Of a stretch of DNA of 64,000 nt, positions 37,713 through 46,957 are shown piece after piece. The stretch comes from Akkermansia sp. (GTDB taxonomy: Bacteria; Verrucomicrobiota; Verrucomicrobiia; Verrucomicrobiales; Akkermansiaceae): positions 310,001 through 374,000 of the forward strand of contig JAFZGW010000013.1 of assembly GCA_017555205.1 (NCBI GenBank), given 5' to 3'. The notes beneath the pieces were generated by a model that saw only the letters and a program-made list of their open reading frames with translations, did no database searches and was not told the DNA's origin. Position numbers and translations under genes: made by a program. The stretch's first letter is position 1, and each line of letters starts with the position of its first letter.

Positions 37713-38774
37713 TCAGAAATCCTGCACAGGGGAACCGGGTACAGCGCCGCCCAACGCAGGAATACGCGCATTGAACTCACGCAGGTCGGCCAAATACTCT
37801 CGCCATTGAATGAAAGGCATAGGCGGGCGTGTATGCAGTGCCATGCGAAAGCGCTCAATTCGTGCTTCGGCGGCTTGCAAAATATCAACCGGCAGGCAAT
37901 GTATAGCGTGTGCTACCTCTTCGAGATAATCGCAGACATTGTGGCAAATAAGCGGCAAATCGCAGCCGGCACGCAATGCCATCACGGCGGATTCCGCCGG
38001 ACTGTAGCGCTTAGCAATAGCCCCCATGCACAAGTCATCCGTGAATACAACTCCCTCGTACCCCAAGCGGTCACGCAGGAAATGTTGAACCAAAGCCGGA
38101 GAAAGCGACGTCGGCAGCTCTGCATCAATCTCCGGGATAAGGAGGTGCGCTATCATCATGGAAGGCAGCTCCGGCATGAGCGCATTGAAGGGAATAGCCG
38201 CCCCCATCAGAAATGAATCGCCACTACCGTGGAGAACCGGCAAATCAAAGTGAGGGTCGCACTCTGCCGCTCCCATACCGGGGAAATGCTTGCCGCAGGT
38301 TGCAATTCCGGCACGCAGGTGAGCACGATTCCACACACCGCCATGAGTTGTTACAGCCTGAGAATCGTATCCCCAGCATCGGCTGGGCAAAGCATTGGCA
38401 TGGGGCGAACCGATATCAAGCACCGGGGCGAAGTTGGTATTCACCCCCAGTGTGTAAAGACACTGCGCATTGTACCACGCGGCTTGCGTAATAAGATGAC
38501 TGTTACCGGTCGCGGCCAGTTCAGCCGCTGAGGGGTGGTTCACAAAAATCTCCGCAGTTCGCACCACCCGACCACCCTCTTGGTCAATAGCAATAATGGG
38601 CACGTCGGGGCCGGTTGTGAGTGCGCGCAGCTCATCCGTAAGTTCACGAGTGAGCTCATGGTCTACAATATTTCGAGAAAAAAGAATGTAGCCGGCCGGC
38701 TGCAAACGGGTGAAAAGCTCGCGCTCCTGCGCTGTCAGCATAATTCCCTCTATACCAACAATAACCGGCAACAT
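37713..38774 (-). CDS. nagZ: GH3 beta-N-acetylhexosaminidase, NagZ-like
   Basis: A 353-residue glycoside hydrolase family 3 enzyme. The NagZ blocks are clear: AIDQEGGRVVR, GVNTNFAPVLDI, CGKHFPGMGAAECDPHFDLP (the His/Asp loop that acts as acid-base) and VVFTDDLCMGAI, in which the first or second Asp is the nucleophile. The role is removal of GlcNAc from peptidoglycan fragments during cell wall recycling. The start at 38774 (MLPVIVGIEG) aligns with the N terminus of E. coli NagZ. No signal peptide is needed for that cytosolic role. It lies directly behind the pyrE terminator and has no obvious promoter. Confidence 0.88.
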   Translation of the reverse strand: MLPVIVGIEGIMLTAQERELFTRLQPAGYILFSRNIVDHELTRELTDELRALTTGPDVPIIAIDQEGGRVVRTAEIFVNHPSAAELAATGNSHLITQAAWYNAQCLYTLGVNTNFAPVLDIGSPHANALPSRCWGYDSQAVTTHGGVWNRAHLRAGIATCGKHFPGMGAAECDPHFDLPVLHGSGDSFLMGAAIPFNALMPELPSMMIAHLLIPEIDAELPTSLSPALVQHFLRDRLGYEGVVFTDDLCMGAIAKRYSPAESAVMALRAGCDLPLICHNVCDYLEEVAHAIHCLPVDILQAAEARIERFRMALHTRPPMPFIQWREYLADLREFNARIPALGGAVPGSPVQDF

Positions 38775-38777
38775 GAC

Positions 38778-38824
38778 TAAAAGAAGCAGCACCGGGCAGC
38801 ATGTAGACCATAACTACCCGGTGC
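38778..38824 (-). terminator. pyrE terminator, placed against the nagZ start
   Basis: An 11-bp stem with one mismatch (38789-38799 with 38814-38824) followed on the minus strand by TTCTTTT. The nagZ ATG at 38774 comes immediately after the T-rich stretch. Confidence 0.78.
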
Positions 38825-38839
38825 AATCAAAAGGGATAC

Positions 38840-39406
38840 TTACTTATCACCAAAGATGCTGGCACGGGTGAACATGGGGAACACCGGAATGCCACGGCTC
38901 TCAATAGCCTCGCGACCGCCCTCCTGGCGGTCAACAAGCACAAGTGCAGCAACAACCTTGCCGCCTTCAGCCTCGATGGCGTCGATAGCCTTCAGGGTAG
39001 AACCACCGGTTGTAATCACATCGTCCACCACAATCACCTGCTGACCGGCAGCAAAATTACCCTCGATTCGCTTACCGCGACCGTGGTCTTTAGCTTCCTT
39101 ACGCACAGTAAACACGCAGAGCGGTTTATCAGCCTCGGCGGAGTACATGCCGATAGCCAGCGAAATGGGGTCTGCACCCATGGTCATACCGCCGATGGAG
39201 CAAGCCTCGGGGAATTTGGGTAAAATCTCCTCCTGCACCATCTGCCAGCCTACCTGACCGATAAGATTGGCGCCGCGAGCATCGAGCGCGGTGATGCGGC
39301 AGTCGCAGTACAAATCGCTCTCCTTACCGGAGGCAAGAATAAAATGACCGGTCTTGATGGACTTATCCAACAAGATTTGCAGAAGTTCAGATTTAGCGTT
39401 ACTCAT
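38840..39406 (-). CDS. pyrE: Orotate phosphoribosyltransferase
   Basis: PyrE joins orotate to PRPP to give OMP in pyrimidine synthesis. The 188-residue protein has the PRPP loop VIVVDDVITTGGST (residues ~115-128) and the mobile loop RKEAKDHGRGKRIEG with the catalytic lysine. The ATG at 39406 is the family start and is 10 nt behind a TTGATT-N17-TACAAT promoter, so the longer frame to 39445 is not used. It ends at an intrinsic terminator 15 nt after the stop codon. Confidence 0.94.
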   Translation of the reverse strand: MSNAKSELLQILLDKSIKTGHFILASGKESDLYCDCRITALDARGANLIGQVGWQMVQEEILPKFPEACSIGGMTMGADPISLAIGMYSAEADKPLCVFTVRKEAKDHGRGKRIEGNFAAGQQVIVVDDVITTGGSTLKAIDAIEAEGGKVVAALVLVDRQEGGREAIESRGIPVFPMFTRASIFGDK

Positions 39407-39416
39407 GACGCTCAGG

Positions 39417-39445
39417 ATTGTAACGCATGCGGGCGAAAAAATCAA
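39417..39445 (-). promoter_or_regulatory. pyrE promoter
   Basis: TTGATT (39440-39445)-N17-TACAAT (39417-39422), ending 10 nt before the ATG at 39406. The -35 box overlaps the stop codon region of the upstream gene. Confidence 0.7.
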
Positions 39446-40206
39446 GCCATAAGCTTGGAAAGGTCATGCGGCAGGGGTGATTTTACCATAATTTCGTGCT
39501 CCCCGAACGGAAAGCGCAATGAACAGGCATGCAGCGCATGGCGCTCGATGTGAAGTCGAGCCGCCAGCGTAGGAGTCCATCCCTCGGCAATAAAGTCCAA
39601 GTAATTATTCTCATCCCCTCCGTATATTTTATCCCCCAGCAATGGAAATCCCAGATATGCCGCATGCACACGAATTTGGTGTAATCGACCGGTATGCGGC
39701 ACGCAACGCAACAAGGCAAGCTCCGGCAAACCATTGCGAGCAGGCACGCGCTGCAGAACCTCAAATTCCGTGCAACATACTTTCCCCAGCGGGTGGCAAC
39801 ACTGCCGCACATGTATGCGCGTATCGGCCACGCTTTCCATGCGCAGAATCGGCTCATCACAACAGGCACAAGCCCATAGGGGAGCCCCCTGCACTACAGC
39901 AAAATACTCTTTCTGCAACAAGCGCTGCTGCATAGCCTTTCCCAGCTCACGCGCTGCTGTGGCAGTCTTGGCAATGAGGGTGATGCCACTCGTCTCGCGG
40001 TCAAGGCGATTGATAAACGACACCTGACCGCCGCAGGCCAATTCATAAGCCAACAGCTCTCGCACACCATGCCACAAGGTAGGCTCATTCTTCTCGCCTG
40101 TGGGATGCGTAAGCAGCGGCGCTGCCTTGTCTACAACTAGCACATCAGCATCTTCATAGAGCACCTCGAAATGCGCCTGCACGGCTATGGGCATGTCAAA
40201 ACTCAT
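39442..40206 (-). CDS. RluA-family pseudouridine synthase
   Basis: A 254-residue RNA pseudouridine synthase. The catalytic aspartate is in INRLDRETSGI (the family usually has HRLDxxTSG), and the substrate-binding HTGRLHQIRVHAAYLGFPLLGD block is intact. No S4 domain is present. The start is fixed by an ATGA overlap: its ATG at 40204-40206 overlaps the stop codon of the RsuA-like gene at 40203-40205, which indicates translational coupling. Which uridine it modifies cannot be told from the sequence. Confidence 0.9.
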   Translation of the reverse strand: MSFDMPIAVQAHFEVLYEDADVLVVDKAAPLLTHPTGEKNEPTLWHGVRELLAYELACGGQVSFINRLDRETSGITLIAKTATAARELGKAMQQRLLQKEYFAVVQGAPLWACACCDEPILRMESVADTRIHVRQCCHPLGKVCCTEFEVLQRVPARNGLPELALLRCVPHTGRLHQIRVHAAYLGFPLLGDKIYGGDENNYLDFIAEGWTPTLAARLHIERHALHACSLRFPFGEHEIMVKSPLPHDLSKLMA

Positions 40207-40895
40207 GCGAATATAGCAGGGTCTATAGCAGCCCACTCTCCCGGAGCTAAGTTCAACTCGGCCAACTGAAGCGGCCCGATAGCGACGCGAGTAAGCACCG
40301 TAACAGGCGCCCCCACGGCGGCCAACATGCGGCGCACTTGGTGGTAGCGTCCTTCGTGCAGAGTAAGTCTGCCACTACATTCCCCGGTAAGCACCAACTC
40401 AGCAGGCAGACAGGGCGTAGTCTCGCCATGCAGCAACAACTCACCACCGGCAAAAAGTTCAACAGCCGACTTCGGAACCGGGGCGGAACATTCAAATTCG
40501 TATACCTTGGGCACATGGCGCTTGGGGCTTGTAAGAGCATGCACAAACGCACCGTCATCGGTTATCAGCAGCAATCCACCCGTCTCCTTATCCAGTCGCC
40601 CTACAGTGCTGACGCCATCCGCCCTGTTGAGCCAGTGCTGCGGTAACAAGTCATACACCAGCTCACCTTCCTCACGGTGACTGCATGTGCAGCCAAGCGG
40701 TTTATTCAAAGCGATATAGAGCCCTCCCGGGAACTCCACAGGCTCGCCATCCACCAACACCTCATCCGGCTCCGCTTTGGCGGACGGAGATTTGGCCACG
40801 GTTCCCTTTACCTGCACACGCCCTCGCTTAATCCACAGCGCAGCTTCGCGTCGCGAACAGTATCCAAATCGACTCAATATAGCATCTAATCTCAT
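40203..40895 (-). CDS. RsuA/RluB/E-family pseudouridine synthase
   Basis: A 230-residue enzyme with an N-terminal S4 RNA-binding domain (MRLDAILSRFGYCSRREA, residues 1-50) and a catalytic domain with VGRLDKETGGLLL, where the Asp is catalytic. The YHQVRRMLAAVG block near residue 185 completes the RsuA signature. It probably modifies one rRNA uridine (16S U516 or a 23S site). The ATG at 40895 is preferred to an upstream TTG at 40925. It overlaps the RluA-like gene by 4 nt, so two pseudouridine synthases are made from one mRNA. Confidence 0.9.
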   Translation of the reverse strand: MRLDAILSRFGYCSRREAALWIKRGRVQVKGTVAKSPSAKAEPDEVLVDGEPVEFPGGLYIALNKPLGCTCSHREEGELVYDLLPQHWLNRADGVSTVGRLDKETGGLLLITDDGAFVHALTSPKRHVPKVYEFECSAPVPKSAVELFAGGELLLHGETTPCLPAELVLTGECSGRLTLHEGRYHQVRRMLAAVGAPVTVLTRVAIGPLQLAELNLAPGEWAAIDPAIFA

Positions 40896-41034
40896 CTCTG
40901 CGTCATTTTGCCATAATTTTTTCAAAAAACAAGGTTGAATTCGTGTTCATTTTGTGGTAATTGTATTCTAAACAGTGCGCGCACATTTGACATTAGGTCA
41001 ATTGTGACTGAATTTAATTTTCTCTCACACGACT

Positions 41035-42405
41035 ATGATTACCATCATTACTGAACGACAGCTTCCGCAAGCAGAAGCAGGTCTGTGGCTCAAAGCCCAG
41101 CAGGCAGTTGCAGCCAAAAACTACAAATACGCCGTCAGCATTCTCAAAACGCTTGTTAAGCGAGCCCCCGGATTCTTGGAGGGACGCAAAATTTTGCGCC
41201 GCTGCGAAGTAAAGACCACCCCCGATGCCGGACGTCGCTCCTCACTTTTTGGTGGTATGCGCATAAGCACCGGCCGCAAAGATCCTGCAACCACGATTGT
41301 ATCCGTTGAGGATGATTTGGAGAAGGACCCCTACTCCGTAACGGCCAATGAAGCTTTGTTTGCAGCAGCAAACGATTTGAACCTGCCTGAGCTGGCAGCG
41401 TTTGCACTCGAAACCATTTGCGAAGGTCAGCCGAATGCCAAGAAGCACATGCACATGCTGGCCAACCACTACATCAAAAACGAAAACTTTGCCGAAGCAG
41501 CTGAGACCTACCGCCGAATTCTCAACATCGACCGTACCGATGCTATTGCTCAGCGAGGCGAGAAAGACTGTGCCGCCCGTGCAACCATGAAACAGGGTAA
41601 CTGGGAAGGCAAGGGCGACTTCCGCACCAAGCTCAAGAGCCAAAGCGCCACCACCGACCTCGAAAACGCCGACAAGATGGGGCTTACCCGCGCTGAGATT
41701 GAGCAGCGCCTTGCTCAGCTCTCCGAGCAATATGCGGTCGACAATACCAACCTGCAGATAGTGAAGGATATAGCCTCCATCTACGAGCAGATGGAAGACT
41801 ACGCCAACTCCTACTCTTTCTACGCGTACGCTTTCCAACTCAGCGGCGGCGCCGACCTTTCCATCAACGACAAAGCTATGGAAATGCACGAGAAAGCCAT
41901 GGAGGCTGAAATCGCCTACTATGAGCAGGTATTGGCCGCTGACCCGGAAAACGAGGAAGCCAAGGCAACTCTCGCAGCCCGCAAGAAGGAAATTGCCGAG
42001 GCTGTTGTGGCCGATGCCAAAGCACGTGTGGAAGCCAACCCCACCGATGCTCAGCTTCAGTTCAAGTACGGCCAGGCGCTCTTCGATGCCGAGCAGTACA
42101 CGGAAGCTATTCCCCCGCTGCAGCGAGCCCGCACCAACCCGAACCTGCGCATCAAGTCCATGCTCATGCTTGGCAAGTGCTACGCCTCCAAGAACATGAC
42201 CGATATGGCCATCCGTCAGCTCGAAGATGCCGACAAGGAACTCGTTGCCATGGATGACACCAAGAAGGAAATCCTCTACATGATAGGTTGCCTGTACGAG
42301 AAAGCCGGCAACAAGGAAAAGGCGCTCGAAAGCTTCAAGGTAATATACGAAGTAGACTACGGCTACCGCGATGTTGCCCAGAAGGTAGAATCCGCCTACT
42401 CGTAA
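41035..42405 (+). CDS. TPR-repeat protein
   Basis: A 456-residue soluble protein rich in Ala, Glu and Lys. TPR units are visible across its length, including KNYKYAVSILKTLVKRAPG at 28-46, NFAEAAETYRRILNIDRTD near 148, EDYANSYSFYAYAFQLSGG near 265 and two or three further units to the end. The central part is a long helix-rich segment. It is a likely scaffold; no enzyme motif is present. Upstream, TTGACA at 40987-40992 lies in an inverted repeat (TTGAC-ATTAG-GTCAA) but has no good -10 box at 17 nt. It ends at a hairpin terminator. Confidence 0.82.
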   Translation: MITIITERQLPQAEAGLWLKAQQAVAAKNYKYAVSILKTLVKRAPGFLEGRKILRRCEVKTTPDAGRRSSLFGGMRISTGRKDPATTIVSVEDDLEKDPYSVTANEALFAAANDLNLPELAAFALETICEGQPNAKKHMHMLANHYIKNENFAEAAETYRRILNIDRTDAIAQRGEKDCAARATMKQGNWEGKGDFRTKLKSQSATTDLENADKMGLTRAEIEQRLAQLSEQYAVDNTNLQIVKDIASIYEQMEDYANSYSFYAYAFQLSGGADLSINDKAMEMHEKAMEAEIAYYEQVLAADPENEEAKATLAARKKEIAEAVVADAKARVEANPTDAQLQFKYGQALFDAEQYTEAIPPLQRARTNPNLRIKSMLMLGKCYASKNMTDMAIRQLEDADKELVAMDDTKKEILYMIGCLYEKAGNKEKALESFKVIYEVDYGYRDVAQKVESAYS

Positions 42406-42429
42406 AGAGTTTGCACATTGTATCGATTA

Positions 42430-42460
42430 ACGCCCTGCCGCAGCACACGGCAGGGCGTTT
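42430..42460. terminator. Terminator after the TPR gene
   Basis: A perfect 11-bp GC-rich stem (42430-42440 with 42448-42458) with a 7-nt loop and a short TTT tail. It lies between two convergent genes and may serve both. Confidence 0.75.
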
Positions 42461-42464
42461 CTCA

Positions 42465-43664
42465 TCATCGGGTGCGTGTAAGCTCGGTAGAGCCATCGCG
42501 CCGAAGTGATATGACATGGTGCGATGAGCCATCGCTAATGTGGCGTTTTTCATAGCAGTCAGCAGGATTTCCTCGACAATCCCAAAAGAACTCACGCTCC
42601 AAATTACCATCCGGTGCGTATTCGCACAAGCGCTCAGCATAGCCGTAAATCGGGTTCAGACAAGGGCGACCATCCGCACCATTGAAACACTCCCACTCCA
42701 CGCGACCGTTCGGGTTACTCCGCACCAGATGTTCCGACCACACCCGGGCCCTATCTCGCAAACGCCCATCCTGACCGAAAAACCTGGTTCTCAGCAGTCC
42801 GGACTCCGGCTTCTGCTCGACCAACATTGAAGTAGTAACAGAGTCCGCACTGGCAACGGCTTTACCTGCCGAATCCAGCCAAGTTGTATGATTCACCAAA
42901 CCATCTTCCGTACGGCGCACCTGTTCCGTTACAACCCCATCAGCATTTTCCGTCGGCACCCCTTTCACATAATTCGTGCGCAAGCGCTCCTGCGCCCTGT
43001 CATTGTAGGTATAGACCACTCTGCTCTCTCCGGCAGCGTTGACAATGGGTTTCTCCTCCCCATCAAGATATTCCACTTTAAGCATACGACCTCTATCATC
43101 GTATGAAATTCGTTCTTCTGCAAAACCGGGCATACGCGGCACAATCTTCTGCCCGTGGGCATTGCGAAAAATACGCCCCACAAGACGACCGGCCGGGTCA
43201 TATTTAAATTCACGAACAGCAATACCGGCGGAATCCGCTACAGGATTGCCAAACTCGTCAAAATTGCGCCGCTCCGCAATCTGTCCATTTTTGTTATAAA
43301 TCAGTCGTTGTTCCGCAACCCGGCTACCCGGCATCGGACTGACCATCCCCTCAGCATTACAATAAACAAGCCGGCTCAACTGACCGCCATGCCCGTATTC
43401 AAACCGAAGATGAGGAACTCCCACACCCTCTTGCGGGGCATAAATCTCGCCAACGCCGAATGGTGCATCCGCCCCAGCCGTATTGTACACCCCACTGAAA
43501 TATCGCACCGGTAAGCCACCAAAAGAAGGTGTAAACACATGGTATACCCCCATTCCCAAAACGCCGAGCAACAAACCGAGCGCCGACAATGTACCCATAT
43601 ACCCCCAGACATAGCTCAACAGCCTATGCCACCAAGAGCGAGGATTGTCACCATTTTCAGCCAT
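42465..43664 (-). CDS. Membrane-anchored YD/RHS-like repeat protein
   Basis: A 399-residue protein with one N-terminal membrane helix (about residues 14-40, after a short cytoplasmic head) and an outer region of repeated units. The units have the pattern Tyr-Asp/Asn-x-x-Gly-(x)n-Phe-Asp-x-x-Gly-Asn/Lys-Pro-(x)n, for example YNKNGQIAERRNFDEFGNPV and YDDRGRMLKVEYLDGEEKPI. These resemble the RHS/YD or YwqK-type beta repeats. The function is unknown. The ATG at 43664 was chosen; a GTG at 43688 is a possible alternative. It lies 37 nt downstream of the GNAT gene on the same strand, so the two may be co-transcribed. Confidence 0.68.
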   Translation of the reverse strand: MAENGDNPRSWWHRLLSYVWGYMGTLSALGLLLGVLGMGVYHVFTPSFGGLPVRYFSGVYNTAGADAPFGVGEIYAPQEGVGVPHLRFEYGHGGQLSRLVYCNAEGMVSPMPGSRVAEQRLIYNKNGQIAERRNFDEFGNPVADSAGIAVREFKYDPAGRLVGRIFRNAHGQKIVPRMPGFAEERISYDDRGRMLKVEYLDGEEKPIVNAAGESRVVYTYNDRAQERLRTNYVKGVPTENADGVVTEQVRRTEDGLVNHTTWLDSAGKAVASADSVTTSMLVEQKPESGLLRTRFFGQDGRLRDRARVWSEHLVRSNPNGRVEWECFNGADGRPCLNPIYGYAERLCEYAPDGNLEREFFWDCRGNPADCYEKRHISDGSSHHVISLRRDGSTELTRTR

Positions 43665-43701
43665 GAGGGAGAGACACCGCTGCACCACCCCCTGCTCAAT
43701 A

Positions 43702-44232
43702 TCAGTCAGTCACTGCATCCGCATAGCGCATAACCCGCATGTGAAGCTCCTTTTCAAAATCCGCGACAATTTGCTCAGACACCCCCTCGGGCCAGCTGAG
43801 CAAACGCATAGGTACAGCGGGAGTATCTGCATGATAAGGCAATTGCACATGTTCATAAGGCAACTCAACAAAACCGGCAGAACAGTAAAATTGGCGACGC
43901 CGAGCGGTAACAGAATCCACCACCGGTTCAATTTCCAGAATGATGGGCTTACCTATCTGCTGCAACCATTGCAACACCGCATGCCCTACTCCCTGCCCGC
44001 GGCAATGCTCAGCCACAGCCAAATGCTCAACAAACAATAAACCTGACAAGCGCCAGTAAAACAGTAAGCCCACCAACTGAGACGAACGACTTATCTGCAT
44101 GCAACAAAACTCGGGGTCGGACGCAAGAGCCCTCCGGTGCTGCGCCCATGAGCGACGTTCACACCGAGGAAATGCAGTCTCATACAAAGCCCACACTTGT
44201 GCCCAATCGCGTATATTCTCAACCTGAATCAT
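43702..44232 (-). CDS. GNAT family N-acetyltransferase
   Basis: A 176-residue acetyltransferase. The acetyl-CoA loop is seen as VAEHCRGQGVGHAVLQWL (residues ~75-92, with Arg-Gly-Gln-Gly-Val-Gly), preceded by a beta strand LSGLLFVEHLAV. The C-terminal part has AGFVELPYEH, usual for the family. The substrate is unknown. Promoter TTGTCT-N17-TAACAT ends 5 nt before the ATG. It is divergent from birA, from which it is separated by 73 bp. Confidence 0.85.
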   Translation of the reverse strand: MIQVENIRDWAQVWALYETAFPRCERRSWAQHRRALASDPEFCCMQISRSSQLVGLLFYWRLSGLLFVEHLAVAEHCRGQGVGHAVLQWLQQIGKPIILEIEPVVDSVTARRRQFYCSAGFVELPYEHVQLPYHADTPAVPMRLLSWPEGVSEQIVADFEKELHMRVMRYADAVTD

Positions 44233-44237
44233 ACCGC

Positions 44238-44266
44238 ATGTTAGCCTTCTTCGCGGATTAAGACAA
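44238..44266 (-). promoter_or_regulatory. Promoter of the GNAT gene
   Basis: TTGTCT (44261-44266)-N17-TAACAT (44238-44243), ending 5 nt before the ATG at 44232. Confidence 0.66.
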
Positions 44267-44276
44267 GAAAAATAGG

Positions 44277-44335
44277 TTGTTAACTGCTGTAATTTTCATT
44301 ATTTTATGGACGAGCCCGCCACACTACGCTATTAT
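44277..44335 (+). promoter_or_regulatory. Two candidate promoters of birA
   Basis: P1 is TTGTTA (44277-44282)-N17-TATTTT (44300-44305), which touches the ATG at 44306. P2 is TGGACG (44307-44312)-N17-TATTAT (44330-44335), ending 6 nt before an in-frame GTG at 44342. They imply different start codons. Confidence 0.5.
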
Positions 44336-45067
44336 AGTGTCGTGAGCACAAAATGGAAAGTCGTAGAGTTGGAAGAATGCGAGTCTACGTTCAACGTGGC
44401 CCGCAAGGAAGGACCTTGGACCATAGTGAGCGCCAAGCGACAGCTCAAGGGACGAGGTCGCTTTAACCGCACTTGGTATGGCGACGAGGGGGGACTGTGG
44501 GCCACATACAACCTGCCGCTGGAGCCCAATTCCACACGCCACTGGGGGCTCTTGCCGCTGGTTGCAGGTGTGGCCATAATCAGAGCCCTGGATGGCTACA
44601 GAATCCGTGGCTTACGTCTACGCTGGCCGAATGACGTGCTGGTCGGTCGCGAAAAACTGGCCGGCATTTTGGTGGAGCGCCCGGCCACGGGCATGGCGTC
44701 CATCGGCATAGGGCTCAATGTCAGCAACGACATCGAAAAAATAGCCCCCCTGACCGGAGAACGCCCCACCCGACTGCAGGATTTGCTTTACGCCTGCCCC
44801 AAAGTCAGCAAGATGCGCACACTGATAGCAAACGCTCTCGCCGCTACTTTCAATACCTTTGTAGAACACGGTTTGGAAGCACTGCGCGAAGAACTGGAGG
44901 CAGCTTGGAGCAAATCCCTGCCCGTTGTTGCCATTACCGACAAAGAGCGTATTTGTGGATATTTCGCCGGGATTGAAGCCGATGGCTCCCCCGTACTGCG
45001 CAAAGCGGACGGCACCAGTGTAACGGTTCCCGGCATTACTGTAAATCGCATGAAAGAACTTATCTGA
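44306..45067 (+). CDS. birA: Biotin-[acetyl-CoA-carboxylase] ligase
   Basis: This enzyme joins biotin to the carboxyl carrier protein via biotinyl-AMP. The 253-residue protein has the [17 protein letters not shown] motif (biotinyl-AMP loop), RWPNDVLV and KLAGILVE, and a C-terminal SH3-like domain. It has no N-terminal DNA-binding domain, so it should not be a repressor as in E. coli. The start may be the ATG at 44306 or the GTG at 44342, which begins [12 protein letters not shown] and leaves the catalytic domain whole; the promoter evidence slightly favours the latter. It is followed by the HAD gene after 13 nt. Confidence 0.9.
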   Translation: MDEPATLRYYSVVSTKWKVVELEECESTFNVARKEGPWTIVSAKRQLKGRGRFNRTWYGDEGGLWATYNLPLEPNSTRHWGLLPLVAGVAIIRALDGYRIRGLRLRWPNDVLVGREKLAGILVERPATGMASIGIGLNVSNDIEKIAPLTGERPTRLQDLLYACPKVSKMRTLIANALAATFNTFVEHGLEALREELEAAWSKSLPVVAITDKERICGYFAGIEADGSPVLRKADGTSVTVPGITVNRMKELI

Positions 45068-45080
45068 TTTTCCTCCTGCT

Positions 45081-45932
45081 ATGTCAGTTCCGCAAAATAC
45101 CATCGCGCTTATCTTCGATTTTGACCAAACTCTCAGTCCTCACAACATGCAAGAGGACACCATCTTTCCGGAGTTCGGCATCAACGCCGAGCTGTTCTGG
45201 AAAAAGTGCAATGAGCGCAGTCACAATGAGGGATGGGATGGCGAGCTGAGCTACCTCAAAGAGCTGCTCGACACTCTCAGCATCGACGGTGTGAGCAATG
45301 ACACCCTCAAAAGTCTCGGCAAAAAGCTTACTTTCTTCAAAGGGATTCCGGAATTCTTCGAAAAGTTCGAAACGCGCGCTCTGTCGGCAGAGCACCGTTT
45401 TGCCGGCATTCATGTCGAGTTCTACATTATCTCCAGCGGCATTAAATCAATCATTGACGGGTCAGTCATTCGCCCCTATATGAAGGAAGTATTCGCCTGC
45501 GAATTCAGTGAGCAGAATGGCTGTATCAGTTTCCCGAAACGCGTCATTTCTCATACCACGAAAACGCAATTCCTCTTCCGTATCAACAAGGGTATGATTA
45601 AATACACGGAAGACGTGAATGACCACATGGACAGCGATTTGAGACCAATTCCCTTCAAGCACATGATTTACTTGGGGGATGGCCCCACAGATGTGCCCTG
45701 CTTCACGGTCATGCGGCAGCAAGGTGGCTTGAGTGTTGCCGTCTACAACCCGGACGATTCCACACGAGCAAGTTTCCGCAAGTGCTACAATCTCAAAAAT
45801 GGGCAGCACCGAGTGGATTTCTTCGCCCCGGCAGATTTCCGAGCCGGCAGCCACCTCTCAAACATATTAGAGGAAACGGTTCGCAACATGGCCGATTCTA
45901 TTCTGCACAACATGCGCACCTCCGGCAGATAG
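45081..45932 (+). CDS. HAD family hydrolase
   Basis: A 283-residue cytosolic phosphatase-like protein. Motif I is FDFDQTLSP (residues 12-20, with the nucleophile Asp and the second Asp), motif II lies in YIISSGIKS, and motif IV is [12 protein letters not shown] near residue 196, giving the metal-binding Asp pair. A helical cap lies between motifs I and II, as in class C1 enzymes. The substrate is not evident. It lies 13 nt behind birA and is probably co-transcribed with it. Confidence 0.86.
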   Translation: MSVPQNTIALIFDFDQTLSPHNMQEDTIFPEFGINAELFWKKCNERSHNEGWDGELSYLKELLDTLSIDGVSNDTLKSLGKKLTFFKGIPEFFEKFETRALSAEHRFAGIHVEFYIISSGIKSIIDGSVIRPYMKEVFACEFSEQNGCISFPKRVISHTTKTQFLFRINKGMIKYTEDVNDHMDSDLRPIPFKHMIYLGDGPTDVPCFTVMRQQGGLSVAVYNPDDSTRASFRKCYNLKNGQHRVDFFAPADFRAGSHLSNILEETVRNMADSILHNMRTSGR

Positions 45933-45953
45933 CCTCATTTTTTTTCAAAAGAC

Positions 45954-45992
45954 AAATAAGGGGTGGTCGCAGCTGCAACCATCCCTTATTTT
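45954..45992. terminator. Bidirectional terminator between the HAD and galM genes
   Basis: A 13-bp stem with one G-T pair (45955-45967 with 45978-45990), loop of 10 nt, with T-rich sequence on both outer sides. Confidence 0.82.
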
Positions 45993-46012
45993 GTATAGAT
46001 ATAAACAGTTAC

Positions 46013-46945
46013 TTACTCAATAGACCACACAATCGTGCGGGCATACAAGCGACCGGGGCGCAATTCAATGGAGGGGAAATGCGGCTGGTGGGGAGAATCC
46101 GGGAAGTTCTGAGCTTCGAGAGCCACACCGCCACGTTTGAGCGGCAGGTAATCACCGGTATAAACCTGAAGACCGGGTGCATCCGTAGAAAGGCGCAAGG
46201 TATACTTACCGTTGGAAAGCACGGCAACCTCCTTCACCCCGGCAACAGTCGGGAGCACATAGTTGTCATCATACCCTCCGGCAATAGTATCGGGTGCGTT
46301 GCGTTCACCCAAACAGGCAGGTGTTGTCAGGTCATACAACGACCCGCTCACCGGCAAAATTGCTCCGGTGGGTATATTGGCAACCATAGGTGTATAGGCC
46401 GTAGCATGCACCTGTAAGTAGTGGTCATCCATTGTCCCCTGACCATTGAGATTCCAATAGGCATGGTTAGTGAGATTCAGCAAGGTCGGGGCATCCGTCA
46501 CGCCCTGCAAATCCAGCGTCAGCTTGTTCCCCTGCAGGGTGTAGACAGCACGCACCGTCACCGTACCGGGGTACCCCTCATCGCCATCCGGCGATATCAG
46601 ACTAAGCACAATACGCGATGAATCCGCACTCTCTACCTCCCAAGGTATATCTGAAAAACCAATTTTACCACCATGCAGATGATTAGGACCATTGTTGACA
46701 GCCAAAGTATATTCCTGCCCATCCAGCAAGAAACGCCCCCCGGCTATGCGGTTGGCAACTCGCCCACACACGGCTCCGCAGTAACAAGTATCTTCCCGCA
46801 GCTCATCCGGAGTCTTCGGGCCGTAAAGCATATCGGTACCATCATACTCAAAGCTCAGCACGCGTGCACCTACATTGCACACTCGTACACGGAGCACATC
46901 TGAGCTGAGCGTGTATATCTCAGTCTTTTCTTTCATCGTATTCAT
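46013..46945 (-). CDS. galM: Aldose 1-epimerase (galactose mutarotase)
   Basis: GalM interconverts alpha- and beta-anomers of galactose or glucose. The 310-residue protein has the substrate-binding NGPNHLHGGKIGF block (His near residue 89), the catalytic NLTNHAYWNLNG block with the second histidine near residue 158, and the Glu-containing C-terminal LEAQNFPDSPHQPHFP. No signal peptide is present. The start is either 46945 or the ATG at 46936. It begins 12 nt after the lipoprotein stop codon, with which it probably shares a promoter. Confidence 0.93.
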   Translation of the reverse strand: MNTMKEKTEIYTLSSDVLRVRVCNVGARVLSFEYDGTDMLYGPKTPDELREDTCYCGAVCGRVANRIAGGRFLLDGQEYTLAVNNGPNHLHGGKIGFSDIPWEVESADSSRIVLSLISPDGDEGYPGTVTVRAVYTLQGNKLTLDLQGVTDAPTLLNLTNHAYWNLNGQGTMDDHYLQVHATAYTPMVANIPTGAILPVSGSLYDLTTPACLGERNAPDTIAGGYDDNYVLPTVAGVKEVAVLSNGKYTLRLSTDAPGLQVYTGDYLPLKRGGVALEAQNFPDSPHQPHFPSIELRPGRLYARTIVWSIE

Positions 46946-46957
46946 AATGTAAACTTT

